This document shows positions 10,386 to 19,727 of a stretch of DNA of 64,000 nt, in pieces. Every line of letters starts with the position of its first letter. The first letter of the stretch is position 1. The notes below the pieces were generated by a model, which saw nothing but the letters and a program-made list of their open reading frames with translations, was not told where the DNA came from and did no database searches. A program made the position numbers and the translations under genes. This DNA comes from Nostoc sp. RI_552 (GTDB lineage: Bacteria; Cyanobacteriota; Cyanobacteriia; Cyanobacteriales; Nostocaceae). The DNA is taken from assembly GCA_016124525.1 (NCBI GenBank), contig WGNO01000038.1, forward strand, positions 1 to 64,000, in the 5' to 3' direction.

Positions 10386-12899
10386 ATGGGGTATCAGCAA
10401 CTAAAGGAGATTATATCATCAGCAGCAATGGCGATGGCGCTAACATCATTACTTGTACAGCCAGCTTTAGCTGAGAATAAATCGCATAATTCCACTAGTG
10501 CGGTAAAGTTGCTATTAGTACAGCAATCTGTTGTCAACATTACAGGTGTTAAAGTCAATACCACAGATAAAGGTATTGAACTGATTTTAGAAAACGCCAA
10601 CCCACAAGCACTGCAACCCGTATACAAAAGTGTAGAAAATAATTATGTCGCAGATATTCCCAATGCTCTTTTAGCACTACCAGAAGGTCGGGATTTTAGT
10701 GTTGCTAATTCCGCAGCAGGAATTACTTCTGTGAGTGTGACTCAATCTGATGCTAATACGGTCCGGGTAAAAGTTACGGGTGAGAAAGGCTTACCAACAG
10801 CACAGTTATTTGATAGTGGTGAAGGTCTGATTTTTGAGTTTGCGCCTATTGTCTCAGAAACACCGCCATCAGAACAGCCAACGAGTGAAACACCACCAGA
10901 ACCACCTATTGAATTAGTTGTTACAGGACAGCAAGACACCTACCGAATTACTAATGCCTCCACTGGTACAAAAACGGACACTCCACTCCGGGATATTCCT
11001 CAAGCAATTCAGGTAGTCCCGAAGCAAGTCCTGCAAGAACAGCAAGCACAACGCTTAAGTGACGCATTAAAAAATACTGCTGGTGTAATTACTAACACCT
11101 CAGAACGGAATGTATTTGATGGTTTCAGGATTCGAGGCTTTGACAATCGTAATATCATTCGTAATGGATTGAGAGATGACACTAACATTACTGCTGGTTC
11201 TGGAATTGCCAACATTGAGCAAATAGAAGTTCTCAGGGGTCCCGCATCGATTCTCTTTGGTCAAGGTGGAGCAGGGGGGACCGTCAATATTGTTACTAAA
11301 AAACCTCTGGAAACACCCTTCTATTCAGTAGAAGGATCAATTGGTAACTACAGTTCATATAGTGGTTCAGTGGATTTCACAAGTCCTCTAAATGATAGTA
11401 AAACCCTATTGTATCGTTTCAATGCTTCTGCTTCTAGTACAAATACCTTTGTAGATTTTGTTGACATTCAACGTTACTTTATTGCTCCTGCTTTAACTTG
11501 GAAAATTGGTCAAAACACAACATTAAATTTAGAAGCAGAGTATTTTGATACACGGCAACGTAACGACCGAGGTATTCCAGCACTGGGTACTATCTTACCA
11601 AACCCCAACGGCAAGATACCAAAAAATCGGTTTACGAATGAGCCTTCTATTGATAAAAACAATCGCCATACTTGGCGATTAGGCTCTAATTTAGAGCATC
11701 GCTTTAGCGAAAGTTGGCAAATACGAAATAGCTTTCGTTCTTCCTTTCAAAATAGTCTACAAAATTCTGGTTTTCCCTCATCATTAGAAAATGATAATCG
11801 CACTTTAAACCGTGGCTTATTTATCGCTGAGGCAACCGTCACTAGCTACATTTTAGATACTAACCTGATTGGTAACTTCAATACTGGAAATCTCAAACAT
11901 AAACTATTATTTGGGTTTGATTTATCTAGAGAGGTATTTCAAGGTACTTCTCAGCGTGTTCAAGTTAATCCTCTAGATTTATTTAATCCCGTATACGGTT
12001 CACAAAACATCGGTGATGTACTTACTGAATTTCCCAATGAGCCATTTACTCAAGAGGGTTTAGGATTTTATTTACAAGACCAAATTTCCCTATCTGACAA
12101 TTTTAAATTAGTAATTGGGGGGCGTTTGGATATTGTGAATCAAAAACAAGAAGATTCAGAAAGAAATGTGATTTTATTTCAAGAAGATACAGCATTTAGC
12201 CCCCGCGTTGGTATAGTTTATCAGCCAAGCAAATTAGTTTCACTGTATGCTAACTACAGCAGTTCATTTGAGCAGGTAACAGGCACAACTTTTGATAGAG
12301 GTTTATTTCAACCAGAGCGAGGTACACAATATGAATTAGGAGCTAAATTTGATTGGACAGATAAACTTTCATCAACAGTTTCTGTATATCAAATTACACG
12401 CTCTAATGTGCTTACTACTGACCCCAGAGATCCGGATTTCTCCATCCAAACCGGGGAACAAAGAAGTCGTGGTTTTGAAGTAGATATTGTTGGTGAAATA
12501 CTACCTGGATGGAAAATAATTGGTGGTTATGCGTACAATGATGCACAGGTAACTAAAGACAATGATATTCCAGTTGGAAACCGCATTAATAACGCGCCAG
12601 AACACACTATTAGTTTGTGGAATACCTATGAAATTCAAAAAGGAAATCTACAAGGTTTAGGTTTTGGTTTAGGACTCTTTTATGTAGGAGAAAGGGAGGG
12701 AGATTTAAACAATACCTTTAGATTGCCTAGTTATTTACGCACTGATGCAGCATTATTTTATCGCCGAAATAATTTCCGAGCCGCTCTTAACCTACAAAAT
12801 GTGTTTGATACTGAATATTTTGAAATGGCTGAAAACCGCTTACGTGTTTTTTACGGTGCACCCTGCACAGTAAAATTAACATTGGGCTGGGAACTTTAA
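10386..12899 (+). CDS. TonB-dependent siderophore receptor with N-terminal AMIN domain
   Basis: An outer-membrane receptor of about 837 residues. I chose ATG 10386 because a GGAG at 10374-10377 lies 8 bases upstream; a GTG at 10377 is possible. After a signal peptide (to PALAENK) comes an AMIN-like beta domain (about residues 45-150), a Pro/Glu/Ser linker, a TonB-box-like ELVVTG, and the plug (LRDIPQAIQVVPKQVL, IEQIEVLRGPASILFG). The beta barrel runs to the C-terminal LTLGWEL. It would take up a ferric siderophore with energy from TonB. The AMIN domain, which in other proteins binds peptidoglycan, is an addition seen in cyanobacterial receptors. It is followed by two binding-protein genes and a reductase. 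Confidence 0.93.
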   Translation: MGYQQLKEIISSAAMAMALTSLLVQPALAENKSHNSTSAVKLLLVQQSVVNITGVKVNTTDKGIELILENANPQALQPVYKSVENNYVADIPNALLALPEGRDFSVANSAAGITSVSVTQSDANTVRVKVTGEKGLPTAQLFDSGEGLIFEFAPIVSETPPSEQPTSETPPEPPIELVVTGQQDTYRITNASTGTKTDTPLRDIPQAIQVVPKQVLQEQQAQRLSDALKNTAGVITNTSERNVFDGFRIRGFDNRNIIRNGLRDDTNITAGSGIANIEQIEVLRGPASILFGQGGAGGTVNIVTKKPLETPFYSVEGSIGNYSSYSGSVDFTSPLNDSKTLLYRFNASASSTNTFVDFVDIQRYFIAPALTWKIGQNTTLNLEAEYFDTRQRNDRGIPALGTILPNPNGKIPKNRFTNEPSIDKNNRHTWRLGSNLEHRFSESWQIRNSFRSSFQNSLQNSGFPSSLENDNRTLNRGLFIAEATVTSYILDTNLIGNFNTGNLKHKLLFGFDLSREVFQGTSQRVQVNPLDLFNPVYGSQNIGDVLTEFPNEPFTQEGLGFYLQDQISLSDNFKLVIGGRLDIVNQKQEDSERNVILFQEDTAFSPRVGIVYQPSKLVSLYANYSSSFEQVTGTTFDRGLFQPERGTQYELGAKFDWTDKLSSTVSVYQITRSNVLTTDPRDPDFSIQTGEQRSRGFEVDIVGEILPGWKIIGGYAYNDAQVTKDNDIPVGNRINNAPEHTISLWNTYEIQKGNLQGLGFGLGLFYVGEREGDLNNTFRLPSYLRTDAALFYRRNNFRAALNLQNVFDTEYFEMAENRLRVFYGAPCTVKLTLGWEL

Positions 12900-13011
12900 T
12901 TTACAAATTGCTCTCATGGATAATCTTTGATTGAGATTGATGACAACTTATATACAGCCCTTGAATGGTATGAGGGCTGTTTTATTACCCAATTTATCAC
13001 CCATTTATTCA

Positions 13012-13992
13012 ATGATTAGAAAATGGTTTTATTACCTAAAATTGTTTTTAACAATAACCATGTCTGTAATACCTTTAAAGGGTTTTTATAGCTTTTGTAA
13101 TCAAAAAGTTTTATCCTTAAAATCCCAATTAATCAAATCCGAATGTCGAATTATTAAGCATGAATTAGGAGAGAGTTGTCTTACTCAATATCCCCAATGC
13201 ATAATTGTAACTGACCAAGAAAGCTTAGAAATTTTAGTAGCTTTGGGTTTAAAACCTAGAGCAGCAACTACAGCTAACCGGGTAGGTAATAAAGGATATA
13301 TCTTAAGAAAAAATATTGATAAAATTATTGATTTAGGCAAAGAAAGTCAACCCAACATTGAGAAAATAATCCAGTTAAATCCAGATTTGATTTTAGATTT
13401 TTTTATCAGTGATGAAAATTATCAACTATTCTCTCAGATAGCTCCAACAGTGTCCATAAATTATACAGAAACAGGGTGGAAAGAAACTTTATTACAGGTT
13501 GCTAAAATACTTTAAAGAAATCAAGTAGCAGAAAAAAGATTAGAATTTTATCAACAAATAATTCAAACATTAAGAATTGCTTTTGCTCGCAACATCAAAA
13601 ATACAGAAATTTCTGTAATGCGATTTTACACAACCATTCAATTTACACAATTTTTGAATGAATTATCATTTCCTGTTAGCATTTTACAGGAATTAAAGTT
13701 ATCCGTACCCCTAGCACAACGTCAACTTAGTAATAATGCCAATGTCAGTTATAACAATGTGAGTTTAGAAAGTGTAAATTTGTTAGAGTCAGATGTTATG
13801 TTTATAGCATTAGACCCAGGTGCGGAAGAAAACTTTCAAAAATATCAAAATAGTCCTTTATGGCAAACACTTAATGTAGTTAAAAATAATCGAGTATATA
13901 TTGTTGATTCAGGTTACTGGATTTTTGGAAAAATCATATCAGCAAATGCCATGTCATACGACCTTGTTAAATATTTGTTAGAAAGTCCATAA
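13012..13992 (+). pseudogene. FecB-like ferric-siderophore binding protein interrupted by an in-frame stop
   Basis: Two open stretches (13012-13515 and 13618-13992) lie in one frame and together match the intact paralogue that follows, residue for residue. The only break is TAA at 13513-13515. Past it the frame continues RNQVAEKRLEFYQQ, which aligns with GKSEKAQKLLEEYHQ of the neighbour, so the stop replaces one residue and there is no frameshift. The start MIRKWFYYLKLF aligns with that of the paralogue; an upstream ATG at 12931-12945 is less likely. The protein would be periplasmic or lipid-anchored. It is either a recent pseudogene, a readthrough gene, or a sequencing error. Confidence 0.8.
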
Positions 13993-13997
13993 AAATA

Positions 13998-14978
13998 ATG
14001 AAAAAAAGATTATATAACCCTATCAAATTAGTCTTGATTTTCCTAATAAGCGTAATTTTAGTTAGGGCTTGTTATGACAATCATCATCAAATTACAAATT
14101 CAAATCAGACAAAATTAGCAATATCTGAATGTAAAGTCATCACACATCCTGTAGGGGAAAGCTGCATTCCTTTACAACCGAAACGCATCATCGCATTAGA
14201 TGAAACCTCTATGGAAGCCTTGTTAGCACTGGACTTAAAACCAATAGCAGCAATACAGCCAAATATTGCAGGTAGTATGATACCAAAGTTGGGTAAAAAA
14301 GCTGAGGGAATAGTTTCTTTAGGGAAAAATAATCAACCAAACATAGAAAAAATGGTGCAGTTAAATCCAGATTTAATCTTGGGTTTTTCTATGGGTGCTC
14401 AGGAATACAAATTATTGTCCCAAATAGCACCTACAGTTACACTTGATTATGTTCAAAATGCCTGGAAAGATGCTTTCTCACGTATTGCTGAAATCACAGG
14501 GAAAAGTGAAAAAGCACAAAAATTACTTGAGGAATATCACCAACGAGTTCAAAAGTTACGCAGGTTTATAAGTCATAAACTCAAAGGAAAAACTGTTTCT
14601 GTGAGTCGCTTTTATGCTGGCAACAAATTTACAGAATTCCGCACTAAATATTCATTTCCTGGCAGTGTAATCACAGAGGTAGGAATACCTATACCAGAAA
14701 TTCAAAATCAACTTACTACTAATGAAAATCAACCTCTAGTTTCAGTTAGTTTAGAACGCCTAGATTTAATCAATGCTGATATTTTATTTATTGTCTTAGA
14801 TCCCGGCGCGGAAGAGAATTTGCAAAAATATCAAAATAGTCAACTATGGCAAAATCTGAAAGCAGTTAAAAATCAACGAGTTTATACTGTTGATTCAAGT
14901 TACTGGATTTTTGGAAATATTATTTCAGCCAATGCCATTTTAGATGATTTGTTTACATTTTTAGTAAAAGCATCATGA
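13998..14978 (+). CDS. Iron-siderophore ABC transporter substrate-binding protein (FecB-like)
   Basis: A 326-residue class III periplasmic binding protein. The N-terminus is a hydrophobic signal ending LVRAC, a weak lipobox, so it may be a lipoprotein. The domain begins KRIIALDETSMEALLALD, typical of FecB/BtuF folds, has a long linking helix near 165-195, and ends with the lobe containing DILFIVLDPGAEEN. It should deliver ferric siderophore to an ABC permease, but no permease or ATPase gene lies near. It is a tandem duplicate of the broken gene 5 bases upstream, and overlaps the next gene by 4 bases (ATGA), which suggests co-translation. Confidence 0.9.
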   Translation: MKKRLYNPIKLVLIFLISVILVRACYDNHHQITNSNQTKLAISECKVITHPVGESCIPLQPKRIIALDETSMEALLALDLKPIAAIQPNIAGSMIPKLGKKAEGIVSLGKNNQPNIEKMVQLNPDLILGFSMGAQEYKLLSQIAPTVTLDYVQNAWKDAFSRIAEITGKSEKAQKLLEEYHQRVQKLRRFISHKLKGKTVSVSRFYAGNKFTEFRTKYSFPGSVITEVGIPIPEIQNQLTTNENQPLVSVSLERLDLINADILFIVLDPGAEENLQKYQNSQLWQNLKAVKNQRVYTVDSSYWIFGNIISANAILDDLFTFLVKAS

Positions 14979-15886
14979 TAGTCGATTCTAAAAATATACA
15001 AACACTGTCAACATCTCAGGAAATAGCTAATAATATGCTGGATTTTTTACTAAAAATATTTACTCTTGCTCAAATAAATTTAGATAGTTTTTATACAGAC
15101 CTCATAATTTTGACTCACCCTCCTGATGGTGTTGAGGTGATTTCAGTTAATGATTATCTACAACCAGATAGACTTTTATCTCAATGGCAAACCAGCGATA
15201 TATACCAAAAAAGTCAAGATCTTCGCATTGCTGCTTCTATTTGGAACAAAGTTTATAGCTGGAAAACATTACCGGGTGTGTTAGCTTTGATGACTTGGGC
15301 GGGAATTGGGTTAAATTCAGAAATTGATAATGTGAGTTTTGTGTTGGAAGACGGTGAACCCAAGGCATTATGGTTTCATGATTTAACTGGTACAGTAATT
15401 TATCCGCCAAGATTACCTATCCCTATTCCCCAAGATTATCCAGGCAAAATAGTCGATAGTGTAGAAAATTTACATAAAGCAGTATTTACTAGCTTATTCC
15501 AGTGCAATTTTGCACCCATGATAGAACGAGTCCATAGTTTAACTAAACTTTCTAAAAAAACTATGTGGGGTAATGCGGTAAATGCTTCAGAAAGACAGTT
15601 TGCGGAAATTAGTAAATGTACAAATTCAGAATCAATAAAAACAGATTATTTGGTTTTATATGAACAACGGAATAATTCAGTTATGCCAAGACCTAACCCA
15701 CTTTATAATTTAGTCCGCACCGAACAAATTAATGAACCTGGGTTACCCGCCACAACTACGGTCCGTCTTACCTGTTGTTTATATGCTTTGATTCCTCCTT
15801 ATGATCAAAAATGCACAAACTGTCCTTTATTAAAACCACAGGAACGAATTGCCCAAATGAAAAAATACATGACAGAACCTGATTAA
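14975..15886 (+). CDS. FhuF-like ferric siderophore reductase
   Basis: A 303-residue protein whose C-terminus carries the FhuF-type [2Fe-2S] ligand set: Cys267-Cys268, Cys280 and Cys283 (RLTCCLYAL ... KCTNCPLL). The spacing is CC-x11-C-x2-C, one residue longer than the classic E. coli arrangement. FhuF proteins reduce and release iron from hydroxamate siderophores in the cytoplasm. The gene overlaps the binding-protein gene by 4 bases and completes the uptake module: outer-membrane receptor, binding protein, reductase. The N-terminal half is divergent, so the identification rests on the cysteine motif and context. Confidence 0.78.
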   Translation: MIVDSKNIQTLSTSQEIANNMLDFLLKIFTLAQINLDSFYTDLIILTHPPDGVEVISVNDYLQPDRLLSQWQTSDIYQKSQDLRIAASIWNKVYSWKTLPGVLALMTWAGIGLNSEIDNVSFVLEDGEPKALWFHDLTGTVIYPPRLPIPIPQDYPGKIVDSVENLHKAVFTSLFQCNFAPMIERVHSLTKLSKKTMWGNAVNASERQFAEISKCTNSESIKTDYLVLYEQRNNSVMPRPNPLYNLVRTEQINEPGLPATTTVRLTCCLYALIPPYDQKCTNCPLLKPQERIAQMKKYMTEPD

Positions 15887-16082
15887 ATTCATACAGATAA
15901 TTTCATCTGAGCCACGTAGACAAGGGCAGGTATCTTGCTTGCCACACCAGATTTTTACCATTGATATTTGTACTTAATTTATCTGCTATAGCCGCATTAA
16001 TATAGCCTTTCCTAGGCTAATGAAGTACACACCAATTTGTTCCCTGGTCTCTATTGCCTAAAAGTAAAAAACTTTGTACCTC

Positions 16083-17444
16083 ATGAGTATGGGAACTGCT
16101 ATAAAAAAATTTACCCACTTCTTTCACATCAAAATGTCACAACAACCAAACTCTGCCAGTATGCGTAATTTTTTCATGATCTGGCTTGGTCAACTAGTTT
16201 CCACTATGGGTAGCCGCATGACCGGCTTTGCAATTGAAATTTGGGCATGGGACATTACAGGTAAAGCCAGTACCCTAACGTTGGTGGGTTTTTTTAGTTT
16301 ACTTCCCAGCATTATTATTACCCCCATCAGTGGTGTAATTGTAGACCGCTTTAACCGCAAACTGCTGATGATGGTCGGTGATACAGTTGCCGTTGCCAGC
16401 ACAATTATAATTTTGTTGCTGTACCTCACCAATAATTTACAAATTTGGCACTTTTACCTGACAGGGGCTATTGTCGGGACTTTTAATCAATTTCAATATT
16501 TGGCTTATTCTGCTTCAGTGGCACTAATGATTCCTAAAGAACATTACACCCGCGCTAGCAGTATGGAATTTGTGTCAAGTTATGGGAGTCAAATTATTGC
16601 ACCTGCTTTCGCCGGTTTTCTTTATACAGTTATTGGTTTTCTGGGAGTTTGGTTGATTGATATTTTTACTTTTTTTATAGCGATTTCCACTTTATTTTTC
16701 ATCAACATTCCTCAACCATCGCCGACAAAAAAAACTGAAAAAATAACTAACATTTGGCAAGATTTAGGTTTTGGTTGGTGCTACGTTACTGGCCAAAAAA
16801 GTTTATTAGCACTATTAATAGTGAACTTGTTATTTTGGCTACCCCATGACATAGGAGATTCTTTGTATGCACCAATGATTTTATCACACACTCATAATAA
16901 CACCTTAATATTGGGAAGTTTAGCTTCGGCTGCGGGTTGTGGTGGTGTAACAGGTGCAATAATTGTCAGCACTTGGGGTGGATTTGAACGCAAAATCAAA
17001 GGTGTTTTATGGGGGATGATGGGTGCTGGTATCAGTAAAATAGTGTTTGGTTTGGGTAGAACTCCTTGGGTTTGGATTCCGGCACAATTTTGTTCTTCTT
17101 TTCATTTTCCTTTAAATGGCAGTTCAAATAATGCTATTTGGTTAGCAAAAGTTGCGCCTAATCTGCAAGGAAGAGTTTTTGGGGTGCGATCGCTACTTTT
17201 ACAGATAGCTTCTGCCATCGCCTACTTAATAGCAGGTCCCTTGGCGGATAATGTATTTGCACCTGCTTTGAGTGTAGGGGGTGGTCTTTTTCATCTTTTA
17301 GGAGGATTATTTGGCACTGGTACTGGTGCAGGAATCGCGCTGTTGTATGTAATTTGTGCCTTGTTTATGTTACTCGTTGGTTTAATCGGGTTGACAGTCC
17401 CCTTAGTGCAGGATATTGAAAACAGTGTACCTGATCATGAGTAG
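16083..17444 (+). CDS. MFS transporter, possible siderophore exporter (EntS/DHA3-like)
   Basis: A polytopic protein of about 453 residues with around 12 hydrophobic helices. FFMIWLGQLVSTMGSRMTGF at the first helix and DRFNRKLLMM in the loop between helices 2 and 3 are typical of the DHA3/EntS branch of the major facilitator superfamily. Starts are possible at TTG 16074, ATG 16083 or ATG 16134; the last begins MSQQPNSASMRNFF and is near where relatives usually start. Its place at the end of an iron-uptake set suggests siderophore export or a role in recycling, but no siderophore biosynthesis gene is in the window, so a drug-efflux role is equally open. Confidence 0.85.
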   Translation: MSMGTAIKKFTHFFHIKMSQQPNSASMRNFFMIWLGQLVSTMGSRMTGFAIEIWAWDITGKASTLTLVGFFSLLPSIIITPISGVIVDRFNRKLLMMVGDTVAVASTIIILLLYLTNNLQIWHFYLTGAIVGTFNQFQYLAYSASVALMIPKEHYTRASSMEFVSSYGSQIIAPAFAGFLYTVIGFLGVWLIDIFTFFIAISTLFFINIPQPSPTKKTEKITNIWQDLGFGWCYVTGQKSLLALLIVNLLFWLPHDIGDSLYAPMILSHTHNNTLILGSLASAAGCGGVTGAIIVSTWGGFERKIKGVLWGMMGAGISKIVFGLGRTPWVWIPAQFCSSFHFPLNGSSNNAIWLAKVAPNLQGRVFGVRSLLLQIASAIAYLIAGPLADNVFAPALSVGGGLFHLLGGLFGTGTGAGIALLYVICALFMLLVGLIGLTVPLVQDIENSVPDHE

Positions 17445-17453
17445 ATAAAACTA

Positions 17454-18023
17454 CTACTGAAAATTTCCCGCACAAGCAGCTTCCCCGGAAACGGGATCAG
17501 GATAAATAGCTAGAGTGTGGTATCCAGGAGCAGTGTCTTGATATATTATTCTAAAGGTATAGAGCTTACTTCTACCTTGGTCATCAGTAATCACCGTTAA
17601 AAGTGTATTGTCCATTTTAGGTAGTCCAGGAATATTTAGTCTTTTAATTCGCCGGAGTTGAATCACATTTGCCGAGGATTTTTCACAATTTCCTGAACTC
17701 AATTTTTGTTCTCCACCAAACTGTATACACATAGGCCCATCAAAATCCATAGTTACCTGTGACGGGTCATTTAACCAAACTTTTTTAATTGTTTCACCAG
17801 CTGGCAAAAAGCTTAAATTTGTACCTTGCTGATAGGAAACATTGATAGTAGGTACAACTCCGCCTAAACCTTGAGCCTGGCAAGAAAACATCGAACGCAA
17901 AACAGCATTACTAGCCAAAGCTCCGCCTGTAAATAATAAGATTGCACCCGAGAAAATCAGAGAAGTCAAAGGCAAGACATGAGGATATTTAAGTATTGTT
18001 TTTATCAACTTAAAGTGTTTCAT
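17454..18023 (-). CDS. VirB9/TraK-like secretion component (last gene of the T4SS-like cluster)
   Basis: About 189 residues from ATG 18023 (a TTG at 18047 is possible but has no binding site). One N-terminal membrane helix or signal (LTSLIFSGAILLFTGGALAS) is followed by an all-beta-looking domain with LPAGETIKKVWLNDPSQV and LLTVITDDQG...YTFRIIY, a pattern seen in VirB9/TraK proteins that line the outer part of type IV secretion core complexes. Three or four cysteines could form disulphides in the periplasm. It ends 9 bases from the convergent MFS gene. The VirB9 identification is inference from weak pattern and position. Confidence 0.5.
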   Translation of the reverse strand: MKHFKLIKTILKYPHVLPLTSLIFSGAILLFTGGALASNAVLRSMFSCQAQGLGGVVPTINVSYQQGTNLSFLPAGETIKKVWLNDPSQVTMDFDGPMCIQFGGEQKLSSGNCEKSSANVIQLRRIKRLNIPGLPKMDNTLLTVITDDQGRSKLYTFRIIYQDTAPGYHTLAIYPDPVSGEAACAGNFQ

Positions 18024-18065
18024 AGCTAAAAACAGATAAATGAGCAAAAATATTTACCATATTTA

Positions 18066-18093
18066 GTAGAGATGTGAATAGTCACATCTCTAC
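18066..18093. repeat. GTAGAGA-type palindromic repeat, copy 1
   Basis: GTAGAGATGTGA and TCACATCTCTAC are perfect 12-base arms around ATAG. It lies in the 96-base gap between the VirB10-like and VirB9-like genes. The outer GTAGAGA/TCTCTAC matches two other palindromes in this window (30528 and 38464), so it belongs to a dispersed family. It could reduce expression of the last cluster gene. Confidence 0.75.
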
Positions 18094-18119
18094 CAATACC
18101 AGCAATTACGAATTACCAA

Positions 18120-19691
18120 TTACAACTGAATTGTTCTATTGACATATATTTCCACTTCTTTGCCAGCTGGTATAAACCAAACATTAGTTTGCCGCATCAT
18201 TTGAGAGATTGCCTGTTGGTTGCGTTGGGAAATTTGCGGAACTATAGAGCTTAAACCACCTTCTAAAATTCCAGCCGGGATATTACGTCTATTATTAGTA
18301 TTAGTCACTACTGTGCTACTACCCTCAATGGTAACTTGGGATTCAGTACGATTAAACAACTCGGCTCCTTTACCAATACCTCCCAAAACAAATAGTCCTA
18401 AATCCATCCCTGCTATAGATGAACCTTGATTGGGATATTGATTTGCTACTAAAGGTTTACCTTGGGGAGCGCGAACTATAATTGCATTTTTGGGTAAATT
18501 TCTTTCTAGGAGTTCGCCGTTATTTTCTGCAACCACTGTGACCACATTCAACTGTAATAGTCCTTGTTCAGAAATAGAAGTAATTTCTGTCAATAACTCA
18601 GTATTGGCAGGTAAAGCGATCGCACCATCCACTGATTTTAATGGTTCTGTCAAACGCAAAACAAACACGTTGTTGTCTTCATTAGTTTGATTATTTCTTG
18701 ACCTGGTAGTTTCCCCGAAAACAGCTGTTGCTAATACCGCTTTAGCACTACTCCCTACTTTGATAGATTTGGCGCTCTGTGAGCCTGTCTGGCCGACTAG
18801 AATATCTTCCTCTGGTGGCGTTGGTTCAAAGCTAGAGTTCGTTCTCTGGACTCGTGCATTTGTGTTACTTTCTGGTACAGATAAAGTTGTATTCACTCTA
18901 GATTGACCGGTGGCGTTGACCTCCCCGTAGCTACCTAACTTAGCTAACCTCATCCATTCATCCAGGGGGTTTGGTGGAGAAGGTGGAATCTGTGGGGTGA
19001 TAATTGGAGGTGCAGGTGCAGGTGCAGGTGCTGGCGGAAGCACGGGAGCTACAGCAATGGGTGAGACAGGATCTGGTGAAGCAGCTGGCCTTTCAACGAT
19101 GCGTTCAACAGTCACCACCCTAGGAGTAGAAGTAGTTTGTACGGGTGTTGGTATGGTTGTTCTCGCCTGTGGAGTTTCTACCCGCGACGCTGCTCTATTT
19201 CTGAGATTTTGTTGAGCTGCTGTCACGGTCTCTACTTGTTGAGCAAGAGCTAATTTTGTTTTGAGAATTTCTATTTCTTCCTCTAAATTTTGCTGCGGGG
19301 ATTCATCTATTGCTGGTAATGGTTCTGTTAAAGAAACAGGATTGTTTCTTGGCTGTTGGTTGCGCGTATTCATCAGCTGGGACAAAAACGCACCAGCCAC
19401 TACCACTATGGCCAAAGTTGCACCGCCTACTAAAGCTAACTTAGCAAAGGGATTAGATGAAAGAGATTGGTCAGTTGGTACTTCTTGTGGCTGAGACTCC
19501 AAAGACTCTAAGCTAGCTGAGTCTGCTGGTAGTACATGAATGCTGTCTGGTGAAGATTCTTCTTCAAAGCCAACTAATCTAGCCATTTTCGATTCCCAAT
19601 CTAAAGACTCTACCTCTGGTTCCTGCTTTTCAGGGATTGGTGTAACTAGATATCTTGTAGAAAGTTCTGAATGAATTGAATAAGAAGTCAT
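18120..19691 (-). CDS. VirB10/TrbI-like type IV secretion core protein
   Basis: 523 residues with the VirB10 layout: a cytoplasmic N-terminus, one membrane helix (about 84-104, KLALVGGATLAIVVVAGAF), a coiled segment (EEEIEILKTKLALAQQ), a long Pro-rich periplasmic linker near 215-243 (PAPAPAPAPPII), and a C-terminal beta-barrel-like domain ending FIPAGKEVEIYVNRTIQL, the usual end of TrbI/VirB10 proteins. VirB10 spans both membranes and links ATPases to the outer pore. The position between VirB8-like and VirB9-like genes fits. The gene has HIP1 octamers like its chromosomal neighbours. Confidence 0.83.
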   Translation of the reverse strand: MTSYSIHSELSTRYLVTPIPEKQEPEVESLDWESKMARLVGFEEESSPDSIHVLPADSASLESLESQPQEVPTDQSLSSNPFAKLALVGGATLAIVVVAGAFLSQLMNTRNQQPRNNPVSLTEPLPAIDESPQQNLEEEIEILKTKLALAQQVETVTAAQQNLRNRAASRVETPQARTTIPTPVQTTSTPRVVTVERIVERPAASPDPVSPIAVAPVLPPAPAPAPAPPIITPQIPPSPPNPLDEWMRLAKLGSYGEVNATGQSRVNTTLSVPESNTNARVQRTNSSFEPTPPEEDILVGQTGSQSAKSIKVGSSAKAVLATAVFGETTRSRNNQTNEDNNVFVLRLTEPLKSVDGAIALPANTELLTEITSISEQGLLQLNVVTVVAENNGELLERNLPKNAIIVRAPQGKPLVANQYPNQGSSIAGMDLGLFVLGGIGKGAELFNRTESQVTIEGSSTVVTNTNNRRNIPAGILEGGLSSIVPQISQRNQQAISQMMRQTNVWFIPAGKEVEIYVNRTIQL

Positions 19692-19727
19692 GGTGTATTA
19701 CTTAGTTTTAATTTCAAGGTTTTAATT

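Noticed and set aside
12931..13011. Longer N-terminus for the broken FecB-like gene
   Set aside because: The intact paralogue starts at the residue equivalent to ATG 13012, and the extra residues do not look like a signal peptide.
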